From NCBI RefSeq assembly GCF_900105995.1, contig NZ_LT629785.1, positions 620,001 to 684,000 on the forward strand: a stretch of 64,000 bases of DNA, written 5' to 3'. This DNA is from Pseudomonas pohangensis (GTDB taxonomy: Bacteria > Pseudomonadota > Gammaproteobacteria > Pseudomonadales > Pseudomonadaceae). The translations under genes were made by a program, and so were the position numbers. Positions within the stretch are counted from its first letter, which is position 1; each line of letters begins with the position of its first letter. This document shows, one piece after another, positions 51,467 through 60,359 of the stretch. The notes under the pieces were generated by a model that did not search any database, was not told where the DNA came from, and saw only the letters and a program-made list of their open reading frames with translations.

Positions 51467-51715
51467 GTGCTGCAGATTCAATATTTCGCCCGTTACCGTG
51501 AAATCCTTGGTACGGATGCCGAACAACTGGCCTGGACGCCGGAATTCGATAGTCTCGCTGCGTTGCGCCAGCACCTGCTGGCCCGTGGCGGCGTGTGGGA
51601 TGTGCTGGCCGAGCAGAACCTGATGTGCGCGCGCAACGAGGAACTGTGCAGTCTGGATGAGCCGTTGCGCGATGGTGACGAAGTGGCGTTTTTCCCCACC
51701 GTGACCGGCGGCTAG
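51467..51715 (+). CDS. moaD: Molybdopterin synthase small subunit MoaD
   Basis: An 82-aa ubiquitin-fold MoaD ending in the obligatory di-glycine (VTGG). Typical text: IQYFARYREILGTD, DGDEVAFFPTVTGG. The C-terminal glycine carries the thiocarboxylate sulfur for molybdopterin. Start GTG at 51467 with AGGAGA six bases before it. The palindromic element starts right at its stop codon. Confidence 0.94.
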   Translation: MLQIQYFARYREILGTDAEQLAWTPEFDSLAALRQHLLARGGVWDVLAEQNLMCARNEELCSLDEPLRDGDEVAFFPTVTGG

Positions 51716-51873
51716 TGTTCCGTGCGGTTAGTTAGTGCATTCAAGTTCGGATGTCACAGGTTCCGAGACAAGGCGCAGTGACGAGTCATAGCACGGCTAT
51801 GGCGAGAAGATGCAACGCAGTATCGGGGCCTGTGGCGCCGAAATTGAGTATTCAAATTAACCAAACGGGACAC
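51715..51873. repeat. 159-bp palindromic MITE-like element between moaD and moaE
   Basis: The ends are inverted, imperfect 30-base repeats (GTGTTCCGTGCGG ... at 51715-51744 and its partner ending CGGGACAC at 51844-51873). Internally TTCGG/CCGAA, CACAGG/CCTGTG and a central CATAGC/GCTATG pair, so the whole element can fold as one long hairpin. No ORF. A second end occurs at 42645. It separates moaD from moaE. Confidence 0.65.
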
Positions 51874-51877
51874 CAAC

Positions 51878-52327
51878 ATGGCTATTCGCGTACAGACGGC
51901 AGCCTTCGATCCGGGCGCTGAACTGAATGCGCTGCATGCCGCCAATCTGGGTATCGGTGCAGTGGTCGGTTTTGTCGGTTATGTGCGTGACTTCAACGAG
52001 GGCCGGGAAGTCGCCGGCATGCTGCTGGAGCACTATCCGGGCATGACCGAAAAAGCCCTGGCGAAGATCGAGGCCGAAGCGCGTGAACGCTGGCCGCTGC
52101 TCGGGGTGGAGATTCTGCATCGGGTCGGCCCGCTGCAACCGGGCGAGCCGATCGTGTTTGTCGGCACCACCAGCGCCCACCGGCAAGCCGCGTTCGAGTC
52201 CTGTGACTTCATCATGGACTACCTGAAAACCCGCGCGCCGTTCTGGAAGAAGGAAGGCACTGCCGAGGGTGCGCGCTGGGTGGAAGGGCGCGCCAGCGAC
52301 CAGCAAGCGGCGCAGCGCTGGGAGTGA
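51878..52327 (+). CDS. moaE: Molybdopterin synthase catalytic subunit MoaE
   Basis: A 149-aa MoaE with GAVVGFVGYVRDFNEG at the start, LLEHYPGMTEKALAKIEAEA, and the catalytic-site region SAHRQAAFESCDFIMDYLK plus RAPFWKKE with conserved lysines. With MoaD it inserts sulfur to make molybdopterin. The start lies after the palindromic element, with GGGA upstream. Expression may depend on read-through of the element or its own promoter. Confidence 0.95.
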   Translation: MAIRVQTAAFDPGAELNALHAANLGIGAVVGFVGYVRDFNEGREVAGMLLEHYPGMTEKALAKIEAEARERWPLLGVEILHRVGPLQPGEPIVFVGTTSAHRQAAFESCDFIMDYLKTRAPFWKKEGTAEGARWVEGRASDQQAAQRWE

Positions 52328-52372
52328 TTTTTGCTGGATAGAAATGCCGTTTGCGGCTTTGCCAGCGGACAC

Positions 52373-52412
52373 AAAAAAGGGTGAAGCAGGAAACCTGCTT
52401 CACCCTTTTTTT
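52373..52412. terminator. Bidirectional terminator between moaE and rhlB
   Basis: AAAAAAGGGTGAAGCAGG (52373-52390) pairs with CCTGCTTCACCCTTTTTTT (52394-52412) around AAA. Both arms end in A/T tracts, so it ends the convergent moa and rhlB transcripts. Confidence 0.93.
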
Positions 52413-52423
52413 GATGCGACTGC

Positions 52424-53860
52424 TCAGTGCTTGCGCGGCACTGCAACCAGCAACTCGGCAGGTGGCTGTTCGCAATTGATCTTGCGCCCGAGCAGGGCTT
52501 CGATCGGCGGCAGGGCAAAGGCATCGTCCTCGCCGGCAAAACTGATCGAGGTGCCGCTGGCGCCGGCGCGACCGGTACGGCCGATGCGGTGCACGTAGTC
52601 GTCCGGGGTTTCCGGCAGGGTAAAGTTGATCACGTGGCTGATGGCTTCGACATGGATGCCGCGACCGGCAACATCGGTTGCCACCATCACGCGAATCTTG
52701 CCCTCGCGGAAACCCTCGAGTGCCTTGATCCGCTTGTGTTGCGGCACGTCACCGGACATCTGCACGGCACTGATGCCGTCGCGGGTCAGGCGCTCTTCGA
52801 TGCGTCGCACCTCATCCTTGCGGTTGGCAAACACCATCACACGGACCCAGTTGTTTTGCGCGATCAGGTTGTACAGCAGCTTGTACTTGTCTTTGCCGGC
52901 AACGGCGTAAACATGCTGCTCGACCGTGTCACTGGCAACATTTTCCGGCTCGATCTCGACAATCGCCGGATCGGTGGTCCACTGTTTGGCCAGGTTCATC
53001 ACGTCTTCGGTGAAGGTGGCGGAGAACAGCATGGTCTGCCGCTCGCCCTTGATCGGGGTCTGGCGGATGATCTGCCGCACCTGCGGGATGAAACCCATGT
53101 CGAGCATGCGGTCGGCTTCATCGAGAACCATGACCTCGACCATGTCCAGATGCACTTCACCGCGCTGATTGAAGTCCAGCAGGCGGCCGGGAGTGGCGAC
53201 CAGGATGTCGCAATAGCGGGATTCCAGCTGGCGCAACTGCTTGTCGAAATCCATGCCGCCGACGAAGCTCATGACATTCAGCCCGGTGTACTTGTTCAGG
53301 TTCAGTGCGTCATTGGCGATCTGCACCACCAGTTCACGGGTCGGGGCAATAATCAGTGCGCGTGGTTCACCCATGAAGCGCTCTTTGGGCGGCGGCGTGT
53401 TGAGCAACTGGGTGATGGTCGAGATGAGGAAGGCGGCGGTCTTGCCGGTACCGGTCTGGGCGCGGCCGATAGCATCCTTGCCGCGCAGGGTATGGCCGAG
53501 TACCTGGGCCTGGATCGGTGTGCAGTAGGGAAAACCGAGATCGTGGATGCCGTGCATCAGCTCTGGCGAGAGCTTGAAATCGTGGAAGCGTGTCTTGCCT
53601 TCCTGCGGCTCGACGACAAAATCCTCCAGTTTCCAGGTGTCTGCAGGTTTGGCGACTTTGTCCCGTGGCGGCCTGGGTGCGCGGGGCTTGTCTGCACGCG
53701 GCTGGCGTTCGTTAGTGCCCGGCTTTTCGCCAGCATCCTGATTGCCGGGCGTTGCATTGCCCGGCAGTTTGGCTTCGGTTTGGCTCGGCTTGTGGTTGCC
53801 GGCATTTCCAGACGAGGACTTTTCGTCCTTGTTGAACATGTTCTTGAGTGCTTTGAGCAC
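52424..53860 (-). CDS. rhlB: DEAD-box RNA helicase RhlB
   Basis: A 478-aa DEAD-box helicase. The first 75 residues are a low-complexity basic extension (rich in P, K, R, N), as in pseudomonad RhlB. Then motif Q/GFPYCTPIQAQVL, motif I AQTGTGKT, DEAD, SAT (LFSATFT), and HRIGRTGRAG. The gene would unwind RNA in RNA decay with RNase E. ATG at 53860. Family motifs fully intact. Confidence 0.92.
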   Translation of the reverse strand: MLKALKNMFNKDEKSSSGNAGNHKPSQTEAKLPGNATPGNQDAGEKPGTNERQPRADKPRAPRPPRDKVAKPADTWKLEDFVVEPQEGKTRFHDFKLSPELMHGIHDLGFPYCTPIQAQVLGHTLRGKDAIGRAQTGTGKTAAFLISTITQLLNTPPPKERFMGEPRALIIAPTRELVVQIANDALNLNKYTGLNVMSFVGGMDFDKQLRQLESRYCDILVATPGRLLDFNQRGEVHLDMVEVMVLDEADRMLDMGFIPQVRQIIRQTPIKGERQTMLFSATFTEDVMNLAKQWTTDPAIVEIEPENVASDTVEQHVYAVAGKDKYKLLYNLIAQNNWVRVMVFANRKDEVRRIEERLTRDGISAVQMSGDVPQHKRIKALEGFREGKIRVMVATDVAGRGIHVEAISHVINFTLPETPDDYVHRIGRTGRAGASGTSISFAGEDDAFALPPIEALLGRKINCEQPPAELLVAVPRKH

Positions 53861-53953
53861 GGTGATCTCATTGTTTGGTTAAGGAATGAACACCGGCCAG
53901 TGTAATGCAAGAAAGGCTGGCGGCGAAGCTTCTGCTTGTCTGGTGCCGGCGAT

Positions 53954-55117
53954 TCATGATTGCGGCAGGGTTTTCAGCAACAGATCGCGGATATTGCCAC
54001 CCATGATCGCGGCAATCTCTTGCTCGCTGAAGCCCGCATCCAGCAGGCCCTGGGTGATCTGCACCAGGCCGGTGGTGTCGAACGGCACGCTGGTGGCGCC
54101 GTCATAATCCGAACCCAGCGCCACATGTTCGACGCCGACCAGGTCGGCGCTGTAGCGAATCGCCTTGATGATGTTGTTGATCGACGGGTCGCAGACGGCG
54201 CCATCCCAGTAGCCGATGCCGATAATGCCACCGGTGGCGGCGATCGCCTTGAGGTGTTGGTCGGTCAGGTTGCGTGGCCCCGGGCAGGTGCCGGCAACCC
54301 CGGTATGGGACACCACCACAGGCTGGGTGCTGATCGCCAGTACATCGTCGATTAGCGGCTTGGAGGCGTGGGCCAGATCAACCAGCATGTGCTTTTGTTG
54401 CAGACGCGGAATCACCTGGCGGCCAAAGTCGGTCAGACCACCTTTGTCGATGCCATGGGCGGAGCCGCCGACCTCGTTGTCAAAGAAGTGCGTCAGGCCG
54501 GTCATGCGGAAACCGGCGTCATACAGTTTGTCGATGTTTTCCAGCTGGCCTTGCAGCGGGTGCAGGCCCTCCGTGGCGAGCAGGCCGGCCAGCTGTTTGG
54601 GCTGCTTTTCGCGGTCAGCCAGATAGCTGCGCAGATCATCCCGGGTGCGAATAATGCGCAGCTGGCCCTGGCTGTTGGCGGCGGCGCTGTGCAGTTTTTC
54701 GCTCTGGTACAGCGCTCTTTGCAGCAGGCTGGTCCAGGTTGCCCGTGGCCAGCGCTGGGCCATCACCAGCATGGTTACGCTGTCGCTGTCGCCGCTGTTG
54801 CGCTCATAGTTGAGCCCGCGCGGAGTCTTGGTGACGGTGGAGAACACCTGCAGTCCGACGTTGCCTTCGAGCAGGCGCGGCAGGTCGGTGTGGCCATAGT
54901 CGATGCGCTGCAGCAGGTCGCGTTGCCAGAGCAGGGCATCATCGTGCAGGTCGGCCACAAACAGCCGGGCGTGCAGTGCACTGGCCTGCGCGCTGGCGCT
55001 GTAAGGCGCAGGGTTCAGCACCCGGTTGAAGTCCCGATCGACATAGCCCGGCACGTTGAAGAAAACCGTCAGGCCGATGGCCGCAAGGATCAGCAGGGCA
55101 AGCAGGGCTTTGCGCAT
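53954..55117 (-). CDS. Membrane dipeptidase (peptidase M19 family)
   Basis: A 387-aa exported or membrane-anchored dipeptidase. Residues 1-24 form a hydrophobic signal/anchor (LLALLILAAIGLTVFFNV). The metal site shows DLHDD near residue 56, and further His/Asp residues occur at LTHF, LVDLAH and VVSHTG, then GSDYDGA. M19 enzymes are zinc dipeptidases, sometimes acting on D-amino-acid dipeptides. It precedes the GGT-like gene, so both may serve peptide or glutathione breakdown in the periplasm. Confidence 0.9.
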   Translation of the reverse strand: MRKALLALLILAAIGLTVFFNVPGYVDRDFNRVLNPAPYSASAQASALHARLFVADLHDDALLWQRDLLQRIDYGHTDLPRLLEGNVGLQVFSTVTKTPRGLNYERNSGDSDSVTMLVMAQRWPRATWTSLLQRALYQSEKLHSAAANSQGQLRIIRTRDDLRSYLADREKQPKQLAGLLATEGLHPLQGQLENIDKLYDAGFRMTGLTHFFDNEVGGSAHGIDKGGLTDFGRQVIPRLQQKHMLVDLAHASKPLIDDVLAISTQPVVVSHTGVAGTCPGPRNLTDQHLKAIAATGGIIGIGYWDGAVCDPSINNIIKAIRYSADLVGVEHVALGSDYDGATSVPFDTTGLVQITQGLLDAGFSEQEIAAIMGGNIRDLLLKTLPQS

Positions 55118-55171
55118 GGTGGTGGTTCCGTTATCCGATTATTGTTTTTTATCTGGACAGGGCAGGGTAAA

Positions 55172-57031
55172 TCAATGTGCCGCTGCCGTGGTTTCCTCCC
55201 GGGGGTCGGCACCGGCGAGCAGTTTGCCGTCTTCGCTGCGGAGTATGCCACCCACAGCGCCGAAGTCTTTATCCCAGTCGGGATCTTCCTGCGTCCGGTA
55301 ACCCAGTGCTGTCAAAGCATCAGTCTGTTGCAGATACAGCGAGCGCTCCAGCCTGAGTCCGCCCGGCGTGGAGTCGTGGGGTGAAAAAGACGAGGGTGAA
55401 TTGATGCTGTAAAAGCGCGGTGCGGCTATGGCTTGCTGGATATCCATGCCGAACACGCTCATGTTCAGGAATACCTGAACCAGCGCCTGTGCCTGCATGT
55501 CGCCGCCGGGGGTGCTGAACGCCAGCAGAAACCTGCCGTCCCTGAACACCATCACCGAATGCGGCGTGATCCGCGGCCTTTTGCCCGGCTGCAATGCATT
55601 GACGTGCCCCGGGTCCAGCTGGAACTGGGTCATACGGTCACCAAGGTTGATCCCCGTAGCGGGCAGCATCGGGCTTTTGGGGAAATCCGAAGGAGTTATG
55701 ACCACAGCATTGCCGCGCTGGTCAACAATCGAGATTTGCGAAGTGTCCTGACCTGCGGCGAAGCGGGTCAGATTCTGCAGCGTCTGGCGAGTGCCGGAAG
55801 CGTCCTGTTGCCGGCCCTGGCGTTTGCCGCCAAAGCCGGCTATCTCACCTGCCGGAGCCGGTCCCTGAAAGGCCCTGGTGGTCATTTGCGACTGTCGCTC
55901 AAGGGCGTATGCCGGGCTGAGCAGCACATCGACCGGCACCGCTACAAAATCGGGATCGGCAACGTAGGTGTCGCGGTCGCTCATCGCCAGTTCGATGGCC
56001 TGGGTCACTGTGTGGATGTATTCAGGGCTGTTGTGGCCCATGGCGCGCAACGGCAGCGGCTGGAGAATCTGCAGTACCAGCGGTTCCATGATGCCTTGCG
56101 ACCAGGTGCCGTTACCGAAGAAGGTGTAGTCGCCGATCTGCCCGATAATCGGCTGCTCCCAGCCGCCCTGGTAGTTCTGCAGATCGTTTTCAGTCAGCAA
56201 GCCGTTGTGGTCACGGTGGAATTGCGCGATTTGCCCGGCAATCGGGCCGCGGTAAAAGTAGTCGCGCATGGCTTCAATGGCCTGTTTGCGTGACCGCCCT
56301 TGTTCCCGCGCACGGGTTTCGGCATCGGCCATGTTCTGCAAGGTATTGGCCAGGTCGGGGAAGGTCATTTTCTGGTGTAGCCGGACCGGTTGCCACCAGC
56401 CATGGGGCAGCCAGACTGCGGCCGTGCTGGGCAGCAGGATGCGCATGCCCAGGCGCTGGTACCAAGGCAGATCCATGTTCCGGTGCATGATCGCGTGCAT
56501 CGGAAAACCGTTGCGCGCCAGGGCGATTGCCGGCGCGGCCAGTTCGGCAAAGGACTTGTTGCCGCACTCCTGCAGCAGCGCGGCGATCACGTCCGGGCCG
56601 GCTGGAACCAGCTGGGCGCGGATGTCGAGACTGGGTATTACCTTGTCGCCGGTGTCGGTGAAACTGCTGATGGACGCTGCGGCCGGCGCCTTGCCTGCGC
56701 CGATATAGGAGCGAACGCTGCGGTTTTCGGCATCGTAGTACAGGGTTGGCGCAACACCACCGAAGGCAGAGGCCTCGCCGTGGGTGACGTTGAGCATCAG
56801 CAGCGCCGCAACAGCTGCGTCACAGGCGCTGCCCTGATTGTCCAGGACCTTCATGGCCGCCTGCGTGGCCCAGGGCGTTCCGGTTACCACGGCGTACTGC
56901 TCGCCAGCTACCAGCGCCTTTTCACTGCGGGTTTTATCCGCGTAGGGGAGTATTTCGGCGGTAGTGAAAAAGAATAATGCTGCGCTGGCGCAAAGTGCCA
57001 GCAAGGCAATCAAGCGTATGGCTTTGAACAT
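55172..57031 (-). CDS. Gamma-glutamyltransferase family protein
   Basis: A 619-aa exported protein of the Ntn-hydrolase GGT fold with an N-terminal membrane/signal segment (LIALLALCASAALFFFTT). Conserved regions: AATAAVAALLMLNV-like DAAVAALLMLNVTHGEAS, GGVAPTLYYDAE, the nucleophile region DTSQISIVDQRGNAV, and the oxyanion-type STPGGDMQ. The usual processing sequence is TTHxSVVD; here TSQIS keeps the first Thr but replaces the His. Autoprocessing and activity may differ. It lies next to a dipeptidase gene and 43 bases from an esterase, probably one operon. Confidence 0.85.
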   Translation of the reverse strand: MFKAIRLIALLALCASAALFFFTTAEILPYADKTRSEKALVAGEQYAVVTGTPWATQAAMKVLDNQGSACDAAVAALLMLNVTHGEASAFGGVAPTLYYDAENRSVRSYIGAGKAPAAASISSFTDTGDKVIPSLDIRAQLVPAGPDVIAALLQECGNKSFAELAAPAIALARNGFPMHAIMHRNMDLPWYQRLGMRILLPSTAAVWLPHGWWQPVRLHQKMTFPDLANTLQNMADAETRAREQGRSRKQAIEAMRDYFYRGPIAGQIAQFHRDHNGLLTENDLQNYQGGWEQPIIGQIGDYTFFGNGTWSQGIMEPLVLQILQPLPLRAMGHNSPEYIHTVTQAIELAMSDRDTYVADPDFVAVPVDVLLSPAYALERQSQMTTRAFQGPAPAGEIAGFGGKRQGRQQDASGTRQTLQNLTRFAAGQDTSQISIVDQRGNAVVITPSDFPKSPMLPATGINLGDRMTQFQLDPGHVNALQPGKRPRITPHSVMVFRDGRFLLAFSTPGGDMQAQALVQVFLNMSVFGMDIQQAIAAPRFYSINSPSSFSPHDSTPGGLRLERSLYLQQTDALTALGYRTQEDPDWDKDFGAVGGILRSEDGKLLAGADPREETTAAAH

Positions 57032-57074
57032 GCTGCTCCGCGCCGGTCAGCGCCAGTGACAGGGTTGAGCGTCA

Positions 57075-57740
57075 TCAACATAATAGGCGAAGGCGTGCGT
57101 TGAGCCAGTAGCCGATGTCGCGGATTTCACTTGGCAGTACTTCATGGCCCATCGGGTATTCCTGCCAGGCAGCAGCAACGCCGCGTTCGGCAAGGAAATC
57201 GTAGGCGGCACGGCCCATGGCCGGGTTGACCACTTCGTCCTGACTGCCGTGCAGGAAGAAGGTTGGCAGCTGCTGTTTTTCTTCCGGCAACTGCAGGGCG
57301 GCGTCAAAGGTCGGCGCATAGGTTGACAGGGCCAGCACACCACCCAGCGGGCCCTGCCAGCGCAGAAACGCGCAGTGCAAGACCACTGCACCACCCTGGG
57401 AGAAGCCGGCGAGGATGATGCGCGCCGGGTCGATGCCGCTATCGCGCTGCGCTTCGATCAGGCGGATCAGTTGCAGGGTCGAGCCTTCCAGCTGTTCGCG
57501 ATTGATCGCCCGTGCCGGGCTCATGGCCAGGATGTCGTACCAGCTGGGCATGGCATACCCCGCATTGATGGTGACTGCCCTGGTGGGTGCCTGGGGGAGT
57601 ACGAAGCGTGTACTGGGCAGTACTTCCTGCAAGGCTTCGGCGACAGGCAGGAAGTCGTAGCGGTCTGCCCCCAGGCCGTGCAGCCAGATCACGCAGGCAT
57701 CGGCTTTTTGTCTGGGTTCAATAATCAGCGGTTGGTGCAT
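57075..57740 (-). CDS. Carboxylesterase/phospholipase family hydrolase (YpfH/EstB-like)
   Basis: A 221-aa alpha/beta hydrolase of the phospholipase/carboxylesterase group. HGLGAD near residue 22 forms the oxyanion hole, the nucleophile elbow is GFSQGG near 115, the acid is in HGSQDEVVNP and the His in MGHEV. Start MHQPL at 57740 is chosen for GGAG six bases upstream; an ATG 12 bases earlier lacks one. It probably hydrolyses short-chain esters. First gene of the minus-strand esterase-GGT-dipeptidase set, divergent from aapJ. Confidence 0.9.
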   Translation of the reverse strand: MHQPLIIEPRQKADACVIWLHGLGADRYDFLPVAEALQEVLPSTRFVLPQAPTRAVTINAGYAMPSWYDILAMSPARAINREQLEGSTLQLIRLIEAQRDSGIDPARIILAGFSQGGAVVLHCAFLRWQGPLGGVLALSTYAPTFDAALQLPEEKQQLPTFFLHGSQDEVVNPAMGRAAYDFLAERGVAAAWQEYPMGHEVLPSEIRDIGYWLNARLRLLC

Positions 57741-57847
57741 TGCTTGCTCCATAAGGGTGCGCAGACTGAGGCGGCCAGTATCGCTTTTTTGCTGCCGGCA
57801 AGGGGAAAGCCCTGCTCGCAACGATTATCCGCAGTCGGCACCTTAAG

Positions 57848-57863
57848 CGGCACGAATTGTGCT
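57848..57863 (+). promoter_or_regulatory. Candidate sigma-54 promoter of aapJQMP
   Basis: CGGCACGAATTGTGCT has GG at 57849-57850 and GC at 57861-57862 with ten bases between. Core minus-24 GGCACG is intact. Transcription would start near 57874, leaving a 175-base leader. Amino-acid uptake genes in pseudomonads are often sigma-54 controlled, but no activator site was identified. Confidence 0.5.
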
Positions 57864-58048
57864 TTTTAAAAATGACTTTCCTTGATCTTTACCTGCAAGG
57901 TCTGTTTTGCTTGTCTGGCCGGTGGACTGAAATATTTCCACCGATTCCCGATGCATCTACTAGGCTTGGTGTTGGACAAGGTAACGAGCAAAGTGCCCTT
58001 TCGGGGTGCTCCAGTCTAATAATTTATAAGCTGTACTTTGGAGGTTTT
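57864..58048 (+). other. Leader region of aapJ
   Basis: A 185-base untranslated stretch, AT-rich at its start and before the gene. It contains a hairpin GAGCAAAGTGCCC ... GGGTGCTC (57986-58011). No ORF or known riboswitch class recognised. Confidence 0.4.
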
Positions 58049-59077
58049 ATGAAAATGATGAAATCCACTTTAGCAATCGTGACTGCTGCTGCAGCACTCG
58101 GTCTGAGTGGCATCGCACAAGCGGGTGCCACTCTTGATGCCGTGACGAAAAAAGGCTACATACAGTGTGGTATCAGTGATGGTCTGCCAGGCTTTTCCTA
58201 TGCAGATGCCAAGGGCAATTATCTGGGCCTCGATGTGGATGTTTGCCGTGCCGTAGCTGCCGCAGTATTCGGTGATGCCTCCAAGGTTCGTTACAGCCCG
58301 CTGACTGCCAAAGAGCGGTTCACCGCCTTGCAATCCGGTGAGGTGGATATTCTCTCGCGCAACACCACCTGGACCAGTTCCCGCGATGCCGGTCTGGGCC
58401 TGAACTTTGCCGGCGTGAACTATTACGACGGCCAGGGCTTCCTGGTGAACAAGAAGCTCGGTGTTACCAGCGCCAAGGAACTCGACGGGGCGACCGTTTG
58501 TATCCAGGCCGGTACCACTACCGAGTTGAATCTGGCTGACTACTTCCGTGCCAACGGCATGAAGTACACCCCGATTACTTACGATACCTCCGACGAAAGC
58601 GCCACTTCCCTGGAGTCCGGCCGTTGTGACGTGCTGACCTCCGACCAGTCGCAACTCTATGCACAGCGTATCAAGCTGGGCGCGCCTGCTGATTACATCG
58701 TGTTGCCGGAAGTGATCTCGAAAGAGCCACTGGGTCCGGTCGTGCGTCAAGGTGATGACGAGTGGTTCAATATTGTCCGCTGGAGCCATTTCGCCATGCT
58801 CGGTGCCGAAGAACTGGGTGTGACCTCGGCCAACGTCGAAGAGCTGGCCAAAACCACCAAGAATCCGGACATTGCCCGGATGCTGGGTGCAGAAGGTGAC
58901 TTCGGCAAGGATCTGAAACTGCCGAAGGACTGGGTGGTCAAGATCGTCAAGCAAGTAGGCAACTATGGTGAGAGCTTCGACCGTAACGTTGGTGCTGGCA
59001 GCGATCTGAAAATCGAACGCGGCCTCAACGCCCAGTGGAACAAGGGTGGCCTGCAGTACTCGCCGCCAATCCGCTGA
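58049..59077 (+). CDS. aapJ: General L-amino acid ABC transporter substrate-binding protein AapJ
   Basis: A 342-aa periplasmic binding protein with a clear signal peptide (MKMMKSTLAIVTAAAALGLSGIAQA, cut after AQA). The mature part matches AapJ: LDAVTKKGYIQCGISDGLPG, YLGLDVDVCRAVAAAVFGD, QSGEVDILSRNTTWTSSRD. It binds many L-amino acids for the AapQMP importer. GGAGG precedes the ATG. A hairpin follows the gene, so it can be made in excess over the permeases. Confidence 0.94.
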   Translation: MKMMKSTLAIVTAAAALGLSGIAQAGATLDAVTKKGYIQCGISDGLPGFSYADAKGNYLGLDVDVCRAVAAAVFGDASKVRYSPLTAKERFTALQSGEVDILSRNTTWTSSRDAGLGLNFAGVNYYDGQGFLVNKKLGVTSAKELDGATVCIQAGTTTELNLADYFRANGMKYTPITYDTSDESATSLESGRCDVLTSDQSQLYAQRIKLGAPADYIVLPEVISKEPLGPVVRQGDDEWFNIVRWSHFAMLGAEELGVTSANVEELAKTTKNPDIARMLGAEGDFGKDLKLPKDWVVKIVKQVGNYGESFDRNVGAGSDLKIERGLNAQWNKGGLQYSPPIR

Positions 59078-59087
59078 TCTGAACCTA

Positions 59088-59108
59088 GCCGCCCCGTTCC
59101 GGGGCGGC
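59088..59108 (+). terminator. Stem-loop after aapJ (partial attenuator)
   Basis: GCCGCCCC (59088-59095) pairs with GGGGCGGC (59101-59108) around GTTCC; only a short T run follows at 59112-59115. Binding-protein genes often carry such hairpins to keep the 5' message stable or to reduce downstream reading. Confidence 0.6.
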
Positions 59109-59176
59109 GCTGTTTCCTAGTCGATGGCGCCCGCGCACAATAGTGAGCGGGCGTTTGCAAGAGGACTGCCCTATCT

Positions 59177-60355
59177 ATGTCCGCTTCATCTCCGCAAATA
59201 CGCTCATCCTGGCTGACTGATCCGCAGGTGCGCGCCTGGGTATTCCAGATACTTTCGATAATTGCCGTGGTGGCGATTGGTTGGTACCTGTTTGACAACA
59301 CCCAGACAAATCTCGAGAAGCGCGGTATCACTTCCGGCTTTTCCTTTCTCAATAACAGTGCCGGATTCGGCATTGCGCAACACCTGATCGACTACACCGA
59401 AAGCGACAGTTACGGCCGCGTATTCGTTGTCGGCTTGCTCAATACCTTGCTGGTTTCGCTGATCGGTATCGTGCTGGCGACTATCATCGGCTTCATCCTC
59501 GGGGTGGCAAGGCTCTCGCCCAACTGGTTGATCAGCAGACTCGCTACCGTTTATATCGAGACTTTCCGCAATATCCCGCCGCTGCTGCAGATCTTTTTCT
59601 GGTACTTCGCCGTGTTGCTGCCACTGCCGGGGCCGAAGCAGAGTCTGAATATCGGTGATGCCTTTTTCCTCAGTAATCGTGGCCTGAACATGCCGGGTCC
59701 TGCCCCGGGCGAAGGTTTCTGGCCGTTTGTCATTGCTCTTGCATTGACCATTGCCGCGATATTTTTACTGGTGCGCTGGGTACGCAAGCGTTTCGAAGCG
59801 ACCGGCGAGACCTTCCCGGCGCTGATCACTTCAATAGCCATGCTGTTGGTGATCCCGGGAATGGCCGTGCTGGTTTTCGGCAACCCTTTTGACTGGACAG
59901 TTCCGGAGATGAAGGGCTTCAACTTTCGTGGCGGCCTGGTGGTGATCCCCGAGCTGATCGCGCTGACCCTGGCCCTGAGCATCTATACGGCATCCTTCAT
60001 TGCCGAGATTGTGCGCTCGGGCATTCAGGCGGTCAGCCATGGCCAGACCGAAGCCGCGCGCTCACTGGGCCTCAAGCCCAGCGTCACGCTGCGCAAGGTG
60101 ATCATTCCGCAGGCCTTGCGGGTCATCATTCCTCCCCTCACCAGCCAGTACCTCAATCTGGTGAAAAACTCCTCGCTGGCTGCCGGTATCGGCTATCCGG
60201 ACATGGTGTCGCTGTTTGCCGGCACTGTGCTCAATCAGACCGGGCAGGCTATCGAGGTGATTGCCATCACCATGAGCGTTTACCTGTCCATCAGTATCAG
60301 CATTTCGATTCTGATGAACTGGTACAACTCGCGCATTGCACTGGTCGAGAGGTAA
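59177..60355 (+). CDS. aapQ: Amino acid ABC transporter permease AapQ
   Basis: A 392-aa permease of the HisM/GlnP-type family. The N-terminal part has a long first helix (VFQILSIIAVVAIGWYLFD), and the C-terminal core carries the EAA-loop region HGQTEAARSLGLKPSVTLRK before IIPQALRVIIPPL. AapQ is typically longer than simple permeases because of a periplasmic insert, as here. It forms the membrane channel with AapM. It ends just before aapM. Confidence 0.93.
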   Translation: MSASSPQIRSSWLTDPQVRAWVFQILSIIAVVAIGWYLFDNTQTNLEKRGITSGFSFLNNSAGFGIAQHLIDYTESDSYGRVFVVGLLNTLLVSLIGIVLATIIGFILGVARLSPNWLISRLATVYIETFRNIPPLLQIFFWYFAVLLPLPGPKQSLNIGDAFFLSNRGLNMPGPAPGEGFWPFVIALALTIAAIFLLVRWVRKRFEATGETFPALITSIAMLLVIPGMAVLVFGNPFDWTVPEMKGFNFRGGLVVIPELIALTLALSIYTASFIAEIVRSGIQAVSHGQTEAARSLGLKPSVTLRKVIIPQALRVIIPPLTSQYLNLVKNSSLAAGIGYPDMVSLFAGTVLNQTGQAIEVIAITMSVYLSISISISILMNWYNSRIALVER

Positions 60356-60359
60356 CAAG

